A stretch of 64,000 nucleotides of DNA from Exiguobacterium sp. s122 (GTDB lineage: Bacteria > Bacillota > Bacilli > Exiguobacteriales > Exiguobacteriaceae): NCBI RefSeq assembly GCF_018618475.1, contig NZ_JACSMD010000002.1, forward strand, positions 124,001-188,000, written 5' to 3'. Positions 8,173 through 16,985 of this stretch are shown in pieces (the stretch's first letter is position 1; each line of letters starts with the position of its first letter). Made by a program: the position numbers and the translations under genes. Under the pieces are notes generated by a model. It worked only from the letters and a program-made list of their open reading frames with translations. It was not told the origin of the DNA and searched no databases.

Positions 8173-8880
8173 TTACACGAAGCAAGGAATCTGCGGGTTG
8201 AACGTCTTGTTGTTCTCCGTCATGATTTGCTTCTTAATTTTGCCTTCACCAAGATAGACGATACGATCGGCGAGCGCCTCCGCGTCTTCCTCGTCATGGG
8301 TGACGAAAATCGTCGTCGTCCCCGTCTGTTTCAAGAGACGACGCAAATCGTCCCGAATCCGGTGCTGGAGCGACGTATCCAAGTTACTGAACGGCTCGTC
8401 TAAGATGAGGAGAGACGGTTCTGGTGCAAGCGCACGAGCGAGCGCGACCCGTTGCTGTTGTCCCCCACTCAATTCATATGGGAAACGATGACGGAAATCC
8501 GACAAGTTCACAAGTGCGAGCATCTCTTCGACGCGTTTATTCCGCTCTTTACGTCCAAGTTTATGGAGCCCGAACCGGATGTTCTTCTCAACGGTCATGT
8601 GCGGGAAAAGCGCATAGTCTTGGAATACCATGCCGACCCCACGCTGTTCTGGCGGCATGAACTGACAATCGTCGCAACAGACGCAGTCGTTCACGACGAC
8701 GACGCCTTGATTCGGCATCTCGAGGCCGGCGATGAGACGTAAAATTGTGCTCTTCCCTGACCCGCTGTCGCCAAGGAGCGATACAATCTCGCCTTTTGTG
8801 ATTGAGAGCGAGAACCCTTTAATCGTCTCTTCATGCGCACCTTTATAGCTGAAGTGTAAGTCGTTGATTTGAACAAACAT
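8173..8880 (-). CDS. fbpC: Ferric iron ABC transporter, ATP-binding protein, with an inserted cysteine cluster
   Basis: The 235-residue ATPase has Walker A GDSGSGKST, Q-loop FQDYALFPHM, signature LSGGQQQR, Walker B LLILDEPFSNLD and switch VTHDE. It resembles the FbpC/FutC group that drives Fe(III) import. Residues 65-73 read DCVCCDDCQ, placing Cys66, 68, 69 and 72 before the PPEQRGVG segment, an insertion I do not expect in the family. The C-terminal regulatory domain is short or missing, since the protein ends soon after the core. Its ATG overlaps the permease stop codon (TAATG), so the two are translationally coupled. Confidence 0.88.
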   Translation of the reverse strand: MFVQINDLHFSYKGAHEETIKGFSLSITKGEIVSLLGDSGSGKSTILRLIAGLEMPNQGVVVVNDCVCCDDCQFMPPEQRGVGMVFQDYALFPHMTVEKNIRFGLHKLGRKERNKRVEEMLALVNLSDFRHRFPYELSGGQQQRVALARALAPEPSLLILDEPFSNLDTSLQHRIRDDLRRLLKQTGTTTIFVTHDEEDAEALADRIVYLGEGKIKKQIMTENNKTFNPQIPCFV

Positions 8881-10517
8881 TAGTCGGCCTCCTTATCAAG
8901 CACCTTATGGAAAACAAAGATCAACAGTCCGCTCATGATGACGATGACGATCGAGGCGAGCGCGGCCTCGTGAATCTTCTCGTCACTGACATACTTGAAC
9001 GCCTGTGTCGCGAGCGTCGAGAAGTTGAACGGTTGTAAAAACAAGGTCAACGGCAACTCTTTCATGATATCGATGAAGACGAGGATGAACGCACTCATGA
9101 TTGCCCCTTTGATCATCGGGATGTCGACGCGGAAGAACGTCTGCACGGTCCCCCAACCGAGCATGCGGGACGCTTCCGTGAACGACTTCCCGACTTTCTC
9201 GAATCCGCTCTCAATCGAGTTGTACCCGATGGCGAGAAAGCGGATGACGTAAGCGAAGATGAGCATGATGAGCGTCGTCCGGAACACGAACGTCTGTCCG
9301 AGATTGAGTGCGAGCGCGACGTTCAGTACCCACTCATCAAGCAATAAAAAGAGGGTAATGACGGCGATTGCGATGGCGGCACCCGGAATGGAATAGCCGA
9401 GCGTCGTCACTTTTGAGATAACACGCGTCATGTTTGACGGGAACAGCCGTGTATAGTTCGCGATGATGAGCGCGAACACGAGAATGATGATTGTTGCGAT
9501 GAAGGCGACGCTCACCGTATTCCAAACGAGCCGGAAAAACGTTGCGGTAAACACTTGCTCGAACGTCAACACCGTCCAGGCGACGAGTTGGATGAACGGG
9601 ATGGCGAAGGCAATCCCGAATACCGTCGAGACGTAGCCGAGGACGGCGTAACGATGCCATCCACTGAGCGGTCTCGGTTTGAGCGGTTTCACTTTCGTCG
9701 TCGCGTAGCTAAACTGTTTTCTACCCCGGACGAGCCGCTCCATCGTCAAAATGGCGATGACCAGAATCATGAGCGTTCCAGCAAGCTTGAGCGCCGAGGA
9801 CGTGTCTCGCATCCCGAACCAGGTGCTGAAGATGGCCGTACTGAACGTCTGGATGCCGAAATACTTCACGACCCCATAATCGTTCAACACTTCCATCAAG
9901 ACGAGGCTGACGCCGCCGATGATGGCGACACGTGAGATTGGCATGACGACCGTGAAGAAGATGTCCCATGACCCGCGGCCGAGGATACGGGCGTTCTCAA
10001 TCATCGAGGACGATTGATTGTGTAGAAACGCCCGCGTAATCGTATAAATATATGGATACAAAAAGAGCGTGAAGATGAAGATTGTCCCTTGAATCGTCAT
10101 GATGTTGAAATACGACTGATTCACGGAAAGCCCGAAGTCGTTCCGGAGCGTCGTCTGGATGACACCCGTGTAATTTAAAATCCCATGGTACGTATACGCG
10201 CCGATATACGGTGGGATGGCGAGCGGTAAGATGAGCGCCCATTTGAAGAATCGACGGAACGGGAAATCGTAAACCGTGATGAACCAAGCGAGACTCGTCC
10301 CGATGATCGTCGTTAAGATCCCGGTCGCAAACATGATGATGAGCGTGTTGCTGACGTAGCGCGGCAACAAATACTCGCGGATGTGTTGCCAATTATCGTT
10401 CACCGGAGCGAACAATTCGACCAAGACGATGACGCCAGGCAAGACGATGAACAACAACGCGATAAAGCTTAAAATCGCCCATCCATTCAGTTGTCGTTTC
10501 ATCGCATACCAGTTCAT
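8880..10517 (-). CDS. fbpB: Ferric iron ABC transporter, fused permease
   Basis: The 545-residue membrane protein has about 12 hydrophobic segments. It contains two copies of the inner-membrane permease module, with EAA-like loops ARILGRGSWDIFFTVVMPIS (around 178-197) and ASRMLGWGTVQTFFRVDIPM near 450. This duplicated arrangement is typical of FbpB/SfuB ferric permeases. It lies between the binding protein and the ATPase in an fbpA-fbpB-fbpC operon on the minus strand. A hairpin with a U run in the gap after fbpA probably lowers its expression relative to the binding protein. Confidence 0.92.
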   Translation of the reverse strand: MNWYAMKRQLNGWAILSFIALLFIVLPGVIVLVELFAPVNDNWQHIREYLLPRYVSNTLIIMFATGILTTIIGTSLAWFITVYDFPFRRFFKWALILPLAIPPYIGAYTYHGILNYTGVIQTTLRNDFGLSVNQSYFNIMTIQGTIFIFTLFLYPYIYTITRAFLHNQSSSMIENARILGRGSWDIFFTVVMPISRVAIIGGVSLVLMEVLNDYGVVKYFGIQTFSTAIFSTWFGMRDTSSALKLAGTLMILVIAILTMERLVRGRKQFSYATTKVKPLKPRPLSGWHRYAVLGYVSTVFGIAFAIPFIQLVAWTVLTFEQVFTATFFRLVWNTVSVAFIATIIILVFALIIANYTRLFPSNMTRVISKVTTLGYSIPGAAIAIAVITLFLLLDEWVLNVALALNLGQTFVFRTTLIMLIFAYVIRFLAIGYNSIESGFEKVGKSFTEASRMLGWGTVQTFFRVDIPMIKGAIMSAFILVFIDIMKELPLTLFLQPFNFSTLATQAFKYVSDEKIHEAALASIVIVIMSGLLIFVFHKVLDKEAD

Positions 10518-10610
10518 GCCGTACCGCTCCCATTCTTTCGTTCAATCACTTCCTGTCCCATCATATCAGGTTCCGTGCTCGCATTGTACCGCCGGACGGC
10601 CGAGAAACCG

Positions 10611-10647
10611 AAAAATCTTCGGCCTGAACGATTGTTCAAGCCGAAGT
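10611..10647 (-). terminator. Attenuating terminator between fbpA and fbpB
   Basis: A 12-13 bp stem (CTTCGGC, bulge, TGAAC and complements) is followed on the minus strand by ATTTTT. It sits just after the fbpA stop and upstream of fbpB, so it likely lets through only part of the transcripts. Confidence 0.75.
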
Positions 10648-10651
10648 CTTC

Positions 10652-11722
10652 TTATTTCCAGCCGGCTTCGTTAAAGAGACGGATGGCTTCTTGTTGGTTT
10701 TCGCCGAGCACAGACAAGTTGATGTCTTGCTCTTTGAACTCACCCCATGACTTGAGGAGCTCGTTCGGCTCGACTGACTCGTTGACCGGATATTCGTAGT
10801 TGGCGCTCGCGAACTGCTCTTGGGCTGACGGGTCAGACATAAACTCCATAAGCTTTTTCGCGTTCTCCGCGTTTTTCGATGCCTTCGTCATCGCAATTCC
10901 CGAGACGTTGACGTGTGTGCCTGTCGTCTCTTGGTTCGGGAAGAACACACCGAGCTGTTCCGCGACTTTCTTCTCTTCCGCGTCTTCTGAGTTCAACATG
11001 AGACCCATATAGTACGTGTTCATGATGGCGACATCGCCTTCTCCGGCGACGACGGCTTTCGCTTGGTCGCGGTCGTTCCCTTGCGGATCCCGGGCGAAGT
11101 TATTGACCATACCTTCGGCCCACTCTTTCGCTTGGTCCACACCGTTCACTTCGATGAACGATGCGAGGAGCGAGATATTGTACATGTTCTCTGATGGACG
11201 GACGAGGACTTTTCCGTTCCACTGCTCTTCCGTGAGTGCTTCATACGTCGACAAGTCTTCTGGGTTCACGCGGTCTTTCGCATAAACGATGACGCGAGCG
11301 CGCTTTGTGAGACCGAACCATTCGTTGTCCGTATCACGATATTTATCCGGGATGTTCGATTCAAGCACGTCGCTATCGACCGCTTGAAGGTGTCCGTTTT
11401 CTTTCGCTTGATGCAAGTTCCCGGCGTCCGCCGTGATGAAGAGATCGGCTTCTGTGTTTTCGCCTTCGGTGTTCAAACGCTCAAGCAACTCTTCGCCTTT
11501 TCCTTCGACGACGTTGACTTTCACGCCTGTCTCTTCTTCGAACTGCTTATAGAGCTCTTTGTCGACGTCGTAATGACGGCTTGAATAAACGTTGACGACC
11601 TTCGATTCTTCTGACGTTTCGTTCTCACCCGAAGTCGTCGGCTCTGCCGTGCTTGCACATGCTGCAAGGAGCGATGTTGTGAGTGCTGCTGATAATCCGA
11701 GTGCCATGTATTTCTTGTTCAT
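10652..11722 (-). CDS. fbpA: Ferric iron ABC transporter, substrate-binding lipoprotein
   Basis: The 356-residue protein starts with a lipoprotein signal whose lipobox is LLAACAS. It then shows the FbpA/FutA fold: VVNVYSSRHYDVDKELYKQF at the first strand, VRPSENMYNISLLASFIEVN and VAIMNTYYMGLML. The tyrosines in NTYYMG are the residues that commonly bind iron in this family. It would capture Fe(III) at the membrane surface and pass it to FbpB. The start at 11722 is preferred over the adjacent ATG at 11725 for spacing to GGGGG. A Fur-type operator lies in its promoter. Confidence 0.9.
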   Translation of the reverse strand: MNKKYMALGLSAALTTSLLAACASTAEPTTSGENETSEESKVVNVYSSRHYDVDKELYKQFEEETGVKVNVVEGKGEELLERLNTEGENTEADLFITADAGNLHQAKENGHLQAVDSDVLESNIPDKYRDTDNEWFGLTKRARVIVYAKDRVNPEDLSTYEALTEEQWNGKVLVRPSENMYNISLLASFIEVNGVDQAKEWAEGMVNNFARDPQGNDRDQAKAVVAGEGDVAIMNTYYMGLMLNSEDAEEKKVAEQLGVFFPNQETTGTHVNVSGIAMTKASKNAENAKKLMEFMSDPSAQEQFASANYEYPVNESVEPNELLKSWGEFKEQDINLSVLGENQQEAIRLFNEAGWK

Positions 11723-11755
11723 CATTCTTCCCCCAATATCATTTCTCTGTCGTTG

Positions 11756-11769
11756 GTAATGATAATTAC
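11756..11769. promoter_or_regulatory. Secondary Fur-like palindrome upstream of fbpA
   Basis: GTAAT-GATA-ATTAC is a perfect 5-4-5 inverted repeat. It contains the AATGATAATTA core seen in Fur boxes and lies in the fbpA leader. Confidence 0.5.
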
Positions 11770-11780
11770 TCTCAATTACT

Positions 11781-11809
11781 ATCATCACTGATAATCATTC
11801 TCACGTCAA
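11781..11809 (-). promoter_or_regulatory. Predicted fbpA promoter with Fur box in the spacer
   Basis: On the minus strand, TTGACG (11804-11809) and GATGAT (11781-11786) lie 17 bases apart. Between them, TGATAATCATTCTCA (11789-11803, read on the plus strand) matches the Bacillus Fur 7-1-7 consensus TGATAATnATTATCA with one mismatch. Fur bound here would block polymerase when iron is sufficient. Confidence 0.75.
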
Positions 11810-11817
11810 CCTTTTTT

Positions 11818-11831
11818 TGAAATCGTTTACA
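11818..11831. promoter_or_regulatory. cre-like site (CcpA) upstream of the fbp promoter
   Basis: TGAAATCGTTTACA fits the CcpA consensus TGNAANCGNWNNCW completely. It is identical to the site before the cellobiose PTS operon at 53856-53869. Its centre is about 50 bases upstream of the predicted fbpA start, a position seen for CcpA-activated promoters. Confidence 0.5.
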
Positions 11832-11875
11832 GTAGTTATATATGTATAAGCGAACAGTTTTGAAACCATCATTTC

Positions 11876-11905
11876 TTGACTTCAAAATGATGCGCGTTCT
11901 ATAGT
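11876..11905 (+). promoter_or_regulatory. Predicted promoter of the TetR/RND operon
   Basis: TTGACT (11876-11881) and TATAGT (11900-11905) are separated by 18 bases. Confidence 0.7.
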
Positions 11906-11918
11906 GAAAGAGAAAAAA

Positions 11919-11932
11919 ACCGTCTGGTCGGT
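11919..11932. promoter_or_regulatory. Likely operator of the TetR regulator
   Basis: ACCGTCTGGTCGGT is a near-palindrome of the ACCGnCnnGnCGGT type used by many TetR-family repressors. It lies between the -10 box and the ribosome site of the tetR gene, where it would give autorepression and control of the pump. Confidence 0.6.
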
Positions 11933-11953
11933 ACAGAAAGGAGGAATAGGAGT

Positions 11954-12514
11954 ATGAACCGATCGAATGTAACGAAACAGAAGTTGCTCGATGCCGCCAC
12001 TGAAATCATTATGGATCAAGGCGTCCATCAACTGACGTTAGACGAAGTCGCGAAGACGGCTGGCGTTTCAAAAGGTGGACTACTCTATCACTATCCATCA
12101 AAAGAAACGTTACTCACCGCCATCGTCGAACGGCTCCAAACCGAACAGAACGAATTATATGAGTCGTTGCAACAAGACGGTTACGGTCCCGTCGAGGCGT
12201 TTGTCCGTTTATTTGATGAGACAAGACTGTATCCGGAGCACTCACCGCTTGAAATCGATGCGGAGAAGATGATTGCCTTCTTGACGCTCTTCGCCGTGGA
12301 ACAAGATTACGCCGAGCGCTGGAAAAACGACCTCGATACGTTTTTTAAACAGTTTCAACAGACGAAAGATCCCGTCGAGACGATGATTATCCGTTATGCG
12401 CTCGAAGGAATGATGATGTCTGAACATTTCAACGTCGGCGTTCCGCCTACAGAACTAAAGCAACAAATCATCGCCCGCTTGATTGAGCGAGCCCGAAACA
12501 TCGATACGACCTAA
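11954..12514 (+). CDS. TetR family repressor of the adjacent efflux pump
   Basis: The 186-residue protein has an N-terminal TetR helix-turn-helix (TLDEVAKTAGVSKGGLLYHY at about residues 27-46) and a helical ligand-binding domain typical of the TetR_C group. AAAGGAGGAATAGG precedes the ATG. The efflux gene begins 31 bases after its stop, so both are probably in one transcript repressed through the operator at 11919-11932. The inducing compound is unknown. Confidence 0.9.
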   Translation: MNRSNVTKQKLLDAATEIIMDQGVHQLTLDEVAKTAGVSKGGLLYHYPSKETLLTAIVERLQTEQNELYESLQQDGYGPVEAFVRLFDETRLYPEHSPLEIDAEKMIAFLTLFAVEQDYAERWKNDLDTFFKQFQQTKDPVETMIIRYALEGMMMSEHFNVGVPPTELKQQIIARLIERARNIDTT

Positions 12515-12545
12515 CCATTCACACATAGAGGAGAATAAAACGACC

Positions 12546-15500
12546 ATGCAAAAGATCACGTCTTTCTCCGTCAACAACAAGTTCGCAGTCTGGTTGATGA
12601 CGATTATTTTGACGGCCGCCGGAATTTTCGCTGGCCTCACGATGAAGCTTGAAACGTTACCGGACATCACGACACCGACCGTCTCGGTGACGACAATTTA
12701 TCCGGGCGCTTCTCCTGAGCAAGTGCTCGATGAAGTGAGCACCGTGCTCGAAGATCGACTAAAAAGCTTGAACGGAGTTGAACAAGTCCGCTCGAGCTCA
12801 TTCCAAAACGCGTCGAACATTCAAATCGACTATGATTTTAGTACCGACATGGAAGCGGCCGAGCAACAAGTCAAAGACGCGCTCAGTAACGTCGACTTGC
12901 CGGAATCGGTCCAAGACCCGCAAGTGTCCCGCCTCAGTTTTGACGCGTTCCCGGTGATCGGAGCGGCCGTCTCAGATGAAAGTCTCGACTTGGCGGAATT
13001 GACGAAGCTCGTCGAGGAAGAGTTGCAACCGGCCCTCGAAGGAGTCGAAGGCGCGCAGCTCGTTCAAATCGCTGGACAAGAGATTCGTCGCGTCGAACTC
13101 GAGTTTGATGCCGACGCGCTCGCTGAATACAATTTGACGGAAGAGACGGTCAAACAGCTGATTCAAGCGAACGATGCCCGCATTGCCCTCGGTTTATATG
13201 AACTCGGTGACACGGAACAAGCGGTCGTCATCGATGGGAAGTCTGAGACGCTCGACGCGTTCCGCGACTTGCAAATCCCGTACTCACCTGGCGAATCACC
13301 ACAGGCACCGGGTACACCGAATGAACTTCCGACCGGCGAGACACCGCAACTGCCGGCCGACCTACCGACAGACGTTCCGACGGACCTCCCGGCGAACGTG
13401 CCGACTGCCGTGCCGACAGTCGCTTTGAGCGAACTCGCGACCATCGAAGATCGCGGGATTGAAGAGTCGATTTCGCGCTCGAACGGGGAACGGTCAATCG
13501 GGATTCAAGTGACGAAGACACAAGATGCGAACACGGTCGACGTCGTCAACGCCGTCAAAGACATCCTCGATGATTTCGAGGCGGAATACGATACGGCCAA
13601 CGTCTCGATCACACTCGACCAAGGGCAGCCGATTGAAGAATCGGTCGAGACGATGTTGTCGAAAGCACTGCTCGGTGGCTTATTCGCCATCTTGATCATT
13701 CTCGTGTTCCTTCGCAACGTCCGCTCGACAATTATCGCGGTCATCTCGATTCCGCTTTCGCTTCTCATGGCGCTCATCGTCTTGAAGCAACTCGATATCA
13801 CACTGAACATCATGACGCTCGGTGCGATGACTGTCGCCATCGGTCGTGTCGTCGATGACTCGATCGTCGTCATCGAAAACATCTATCGCCGTCTCACACG
13901 TCCGAACGAGCCGTTACGCGGCAAAGAACTGATCATTGCCTCGACGAAAGAAGTGTTCATCCCGATCGCTTCTTCTACGATCGTGACGATTGCCGTCTTC
14001 TTGCCACTCGGCTTTGTGACCGGCTTTGTCGGCGAGTTGTTCTTGCCGTTCGCGTTGACGGTCGTCTTCGCCCTTTTGGCTTCGCTCCTTGTCGCCATTA
14101 CCGTCGTGCCGATGATGGCTGACTCGTTCTTCAAAAATCGTGACAAATTGAAGCCCGAAGAAGGACCAGGCAAGCTCGCCGAATGGTATCGTGGCGTCCT
14201 GAACTGGTCGCTCAATCATAAACTTGTCGTCTTCGGATTAGCGACACTTCTCCTCGTAGGTAGCTTCGCGCTCGTCCCGGCCATCGGTGTCAACTTCTTG
14301 AACCAAGACTCTGAGAAGACGCTATTCGTCACGTTCGATCCAGAACCGGGTCAAACGCTCGACGATTCGATTGCAGCGGCAGAAGTCGCAGAAAACTACT
14401 TTATGGATGAACAACCGGATGCGACCGACGTGCAGTTCACGGTCGGCGGTGAAAATCCGCTCAACCCGGGAAACAACAAACAAGGCATCTTTATCGTTCA
14501 ATACGATCCAGACACGGCGAACTTCGCTGACGTCAAACTTGCCGATATTGAACGCTTGAACGAACTCGCCCCGGCCGGTGAATGGAAAGAGCAAGACTTC
14601 ACGGGCGGCGGTGCGACGAGCGGAGTGACGTATAACGTCTACGCCAACTCGCTCGAAGACCTCGAAGCGATTGTGCCGACGTTCGTCGAGACGATTGAAC
14701 AAGAGACGGATTACGTCCGTCAAGCCACGTCTGACCTTCGTGAATCGTATGTCCAATATACGTTTAACGTCGACCAGCAAGCAGCGGCCGAAGCCGGTGT
14801 CTCGGCGTTCCAAATCGCGCAGACGATCGGTCAATTCCAGGCACAAGAAAGTCCGCTCGCTAGCGTGACGGTCGATGACAAACAACTCGATGTCATCATC
14901 CCAACCGAACAAGTCACGTATGACAGCATCGAAGACTTACAAGCGCAAGAAATCACGACACCGTTCGGGCCTCGTCCAATCTCGGACTTCATTGAAGTCG
15001 AAGAAGGTACGACACCGGACACGCTCGTCCAACGCGACGGGAAACTGCTCGCACGTGTGAACGTCGAACTGAGTACGGACAAAGCGACGGAAGCGTCGGC
15101 TGCCATCGAAGAACGGGTAGCGGACATCGACCTTCCTAGCGGTGTATCGTATGACGTCGGCGGCGTGACCGAACAGATTCAAGAGTCGTTCACGCAACTC
15201 GGCCTCGCCATGCTTGCGGCTGTTGCCATCGTCTACTTGGTGCTCGTCGTCACGTTCGGCGGCGCCGTCACACCGTTCGTCGTCTTGTTCTCTCTCCCGT
15301 ACGCGATTATCGGTGGACTTGTCGCCCTCCTCATCACGGGTGAGACGATTTCGGTCTCGGCACTTATCGGTGCCCTCATGTTGATCGGAATCGTCGTCAC
15401 GAACGCGATCGTCTTGATTGACCGCGTGCTTCATAAAGAAGCGGACGGCCTGTCGACGCGTGAGGCGCTCCTTGAAGCGGCCGGCACACGGCTTCGTCCA

Positions 15501-15695
15501 ATCCTCATGACGGCACTTGCGACCATCGGGGCGCTTTCCCCACTCGCCCTCGGCCTTGAGGGTGGCGCGCTCATCTCGAAAGGGCTCGGGGTGACGGTCA
15601 TCGGTGGACTCACAAGTTCGACGCTGTTGACGCTTCTCATTGTCCCAATCGTGTATGAGTTCTTCGCACGGTTCCGTAAGAAGAAACAAGCCTAA
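12546..15695 (+). CDS. RND (HAE1-like) efflux transporter
   Basis: The 1049-residue protein has the RND architecture of two halves of six membrane helices with large extracytoplasmic loops. The proton-relay motif GRVVDDSIVVIENI lies near residue 435, and TM10 carries GIVVTNAIVLIDRV. It is close to the SwrC/YerP type of Firmicutes single-component RND pumps, which expel lipopeptides and amphiphiles. Residues about 246-293 form a proline/threonine-rich insert with repeated LPTDVPTDLP-like units inside the first porter loop. The start at 12546 follows GAGGAG; an upstream frame would overlap tetR. Confidence 0.93.
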   Translation: MQKITSFSVNNKFAVWLMTIILTAAGIFAGLTMKLETLPDITTPTVSVTTIYPGASPEQVLDEVSTVLEDRLKSLNGVEQVRSSSFQNASNIQIDYDFSTDMEAAEQQVKDALSNVDLPESVQDPQVSRLSFDAFPVIGAAVSDESLDLAELTKLVEEELQPALEGVEGAQLVQIAGQEIRRVELEFDADALAEYNLTEETVKQLIQANDARIALGLYELGDTEQAVVIDGKSETLDAFRDLQIPYSPGESPQAPGTPNELPTGETPQLPADLPTDVPTDLPANVPTAVPTVALSELATIEDRGIEESISRSNGERSIGIQVTKTQDANTVDVVNAVKDILDDFEAEYDTANVSITLDQGQPIEESVETMLSKALLGGLFAILIILVFLRNVRSTIIAVISIPLSLLMALIVLKQLDITLNIMTLGAMTVAIGRVVDDSIVVIENIYRRLTRPNEPLRGKELIIASTKEVFIPIASSTIVTIAVFLPLGFVTGFVGELFLPFALTVVFALLASLLVAITVVPMMADSFFKNRDKLKPEEGPGKLAEWYRGVLNWSLNHKLVVFGLATLLLVGSFALVPAIGVNFLNQDSEKTLFVTFDPEPGQTLDDSIAAAEVAENYFMDEQPDATDVQFTVGGENPLNPGNNKQGIFIVQYDPDTANFADVKLADIERLNELAPAGEWKEQDFTGGGATSGVTYNVYANSLEDLEAIVPTFVETIEQETDYVRQATSDLRESYVQYTFNVDQQAAAEAGVSAFQIAQTIGQFQAQESPLASVTVDDKQLDVIIPTEQVTYDSIEDLQAQEITTPFGPRPISDFIEVEEGTTPDTLVQRDGKLLARVNVELSTDKATEASAAIEERVADIDLPSGVSYDVGGVTEQIQESFTQLGLAMLAAVAIVYLVLVVTFGGAVTPFVVLFSLPYAIIGGLVALLITGETISVSALIGALMLIGIVVTNAIVLIDRVLHKEADGLSTREALLEAAGTRLRPILMTALATIGALSPLALGLEGGALISKGLGVTVIGGLTSSTLLTLLIVPIVYEFFARFRKKKQA

Positions 15696-15698
15696 TTC

Positions 15699-15734
15699 AA
15701 AAGAGAGTTGACCGTCTGCGGTCAACTCTCTTTC
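15699..15734. terminator. Bidirectional terminator
   Basis: A 14-bp perfect stem (AAGAGAGTTGACCG and complement) with a 4-base loop lies between the convergent RND and YwqG-like genes. Confidence 0.92.
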
Positions 15735-15738
15735 TTGT

Positions 15739-16476
15739 TCAGTAACACTGCATGATGATTTCCGTCTCTTCAAAGCGCTTAGCCTGGAGCGCTTCGGTCG
15801 GGATGAGGAAGTAGAGGATGCCGACGTCGCCAAACATGACGTCGAGCTCTTCCGTCGAGTCCATTTGAAAGAGCAGGAACGGATTGGAGAAGCGTTCGCC
15901 ATACGTGTCTTCTATCTCTTCGAACACGTCGTTTTGTACCGCATCCGGATGTCCGCCGATTGCATGCACTTCGCCTTCATCGAAAAGTTCTTCCATCGCG
16001 ACGAAATCGTCCTCCGTCATGAGTTCGAGCAACGTATCAACAATCGGGGCATAGCTCTCCTCGAACGCGACGGCACGTTCGGTGAGCGCCTCACCGATTC
16101 GAACACGCTCGAGCGTTGTCTCCATCGTGTAGATGACACGCCACAAATGCCGTTCCTCCGCATCCCCCCAAGGCTGTTCGTCCAAATCGTAAAAGAATGA
16201 CAACAGCCCTTGTTTCGGGAGCGCTTCGACCGATTCGCATCCAGCGAAATCGCTCAACCGGAACTGAGCCAAGAACGTCAAATTCTCTCCTGGATGATGT
16301 GCCGGACTTGGCAAATCAGGATAACCCCCAAATTTGGAATACCCAATCGCAACTTCTTCCCGTGACGTCCTCGGGACAAGCTTCAAATGGATGCGTTTCT
16401 CGAACGCTTCCAATATTTCATTTCCGTGTTCAAGCTCGCGTGATTCAATCCATTGTTTTACCGATTGTAATTCCAT
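15739..16476 (-). CDS. DUF1963 (YwqG-like) protein
   Basis: The 245-residue protein matches the YwqG/DUF1963 family, with KFGGYPDLPS followed by LTFLAQFRLSDF in the first half and GLLSFFYDLDEQPWGD next. The C-terminal half has IGGHPDAVQNDV and LLFQMDSTEELDVMFGDVGILYF. The family is widespread in bacteria, and its biochemical role is unknown. There is no signal peptide. The start at 16476 follows GGGTGGCGAG. It is monocistronic. Confidence 0.85.
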   Translation of the reverse strand: MELQSVKQWIESRELEHGNEILEAFEKRIHLKLVPRTSREEVAIGYSKFGGYPDLPSPAHHPGENLTFLAQFRLSDFAGCESVEALPKQGLLSFFYDLDEQPWGDAEERHLWRVIYTMETTLERVRIGEALTERAVAFEESYAPIVDTLLELMTEDDFVAMEELFDEGEVHAIGGHPDAVQNDVFEEIEDTYGERFSNPFLLFQMDSTEELDVMFGDVGILYFLIPTEALQAKRFEETEIIMQCY

Positions 16477-16628
16477 CTCGCCACCCCGTTCATTTATGAT
16501 AAACATAGTGTAGCATACCGAACGTATGTACCCTTCATCTTTTTTTGACTAGCCTTTCTCTTGACCAGAATTGGAATACTTGAGAAAATGCTTACGTTTT
16601 TGAATTGATTCGCGAAAGGATGTCAGTT

Positions 16629-16985
16629 ATGCAACTTCTTAGCAAATGGTCGATTGGCCTTTCGCTCTTATTCGGGTTGAGCGCGCTCGGCAATTGGATC
16701 GTCGCGACGCTCGCATGGAACGTGCCGGGAAACGTCATCGGGATGGTACTTCTCCTCGTTCTCTTGCTGACAAACGTCATTCGCGTCGAATGGATTGAAG
16801 ACAGTGCCGGATTTTTGACGAAACACCTCGCCTTCTTCTTCATTCCGATTGCGGTCGGTCTCATGTCGTATGGCGGACTATTGAAGGCTGAAGGCATCCC
16901 ACTCTTCATCGCATTGGTGACGAGTCTCGCTGTCGGTCTGACCGTCACTGCCTTGATTGCCGGGAAACGAGGTGACGCGTCATGA
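16629..16985 (+). CDS. lrgA: CidA/LrgA family holin-like protein
   Basis: The 118-residue protein has four membrane segments and the family signature PGNVIGMVLLLVLLL followed by EDSAGFLTKHLAFFFIPIAVGLM. LrgA/CidA proteins influence murein hydrolase activity and, in some species, metabolite export. The start at 16629 is used because GAAAGGA precedes it by 9 bases. The stop codon overlaps the lrgB start (ATGA), showing translational coupling. No LytSR-type regulator is in view. Confidence 0.88.
   Translation: MQLLSKWSIGLSLLFGLSALGNWIVATLAWNVPGNVIGMVLLLVLLLTNVIRVEWIEDSAGFLTKHLAFFFIPIAVGLMSYGGLLKAEGIPLFIALVTSLAVGLTVTALIAGKRGDAS

Noticed and set aside
14937-15902. A 321-residue antisense frame across the RND pump and the terminator
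   Set aside because: It crosses two convergent genes and their terminator, is rich in charged shadow residues, and shows no motif.
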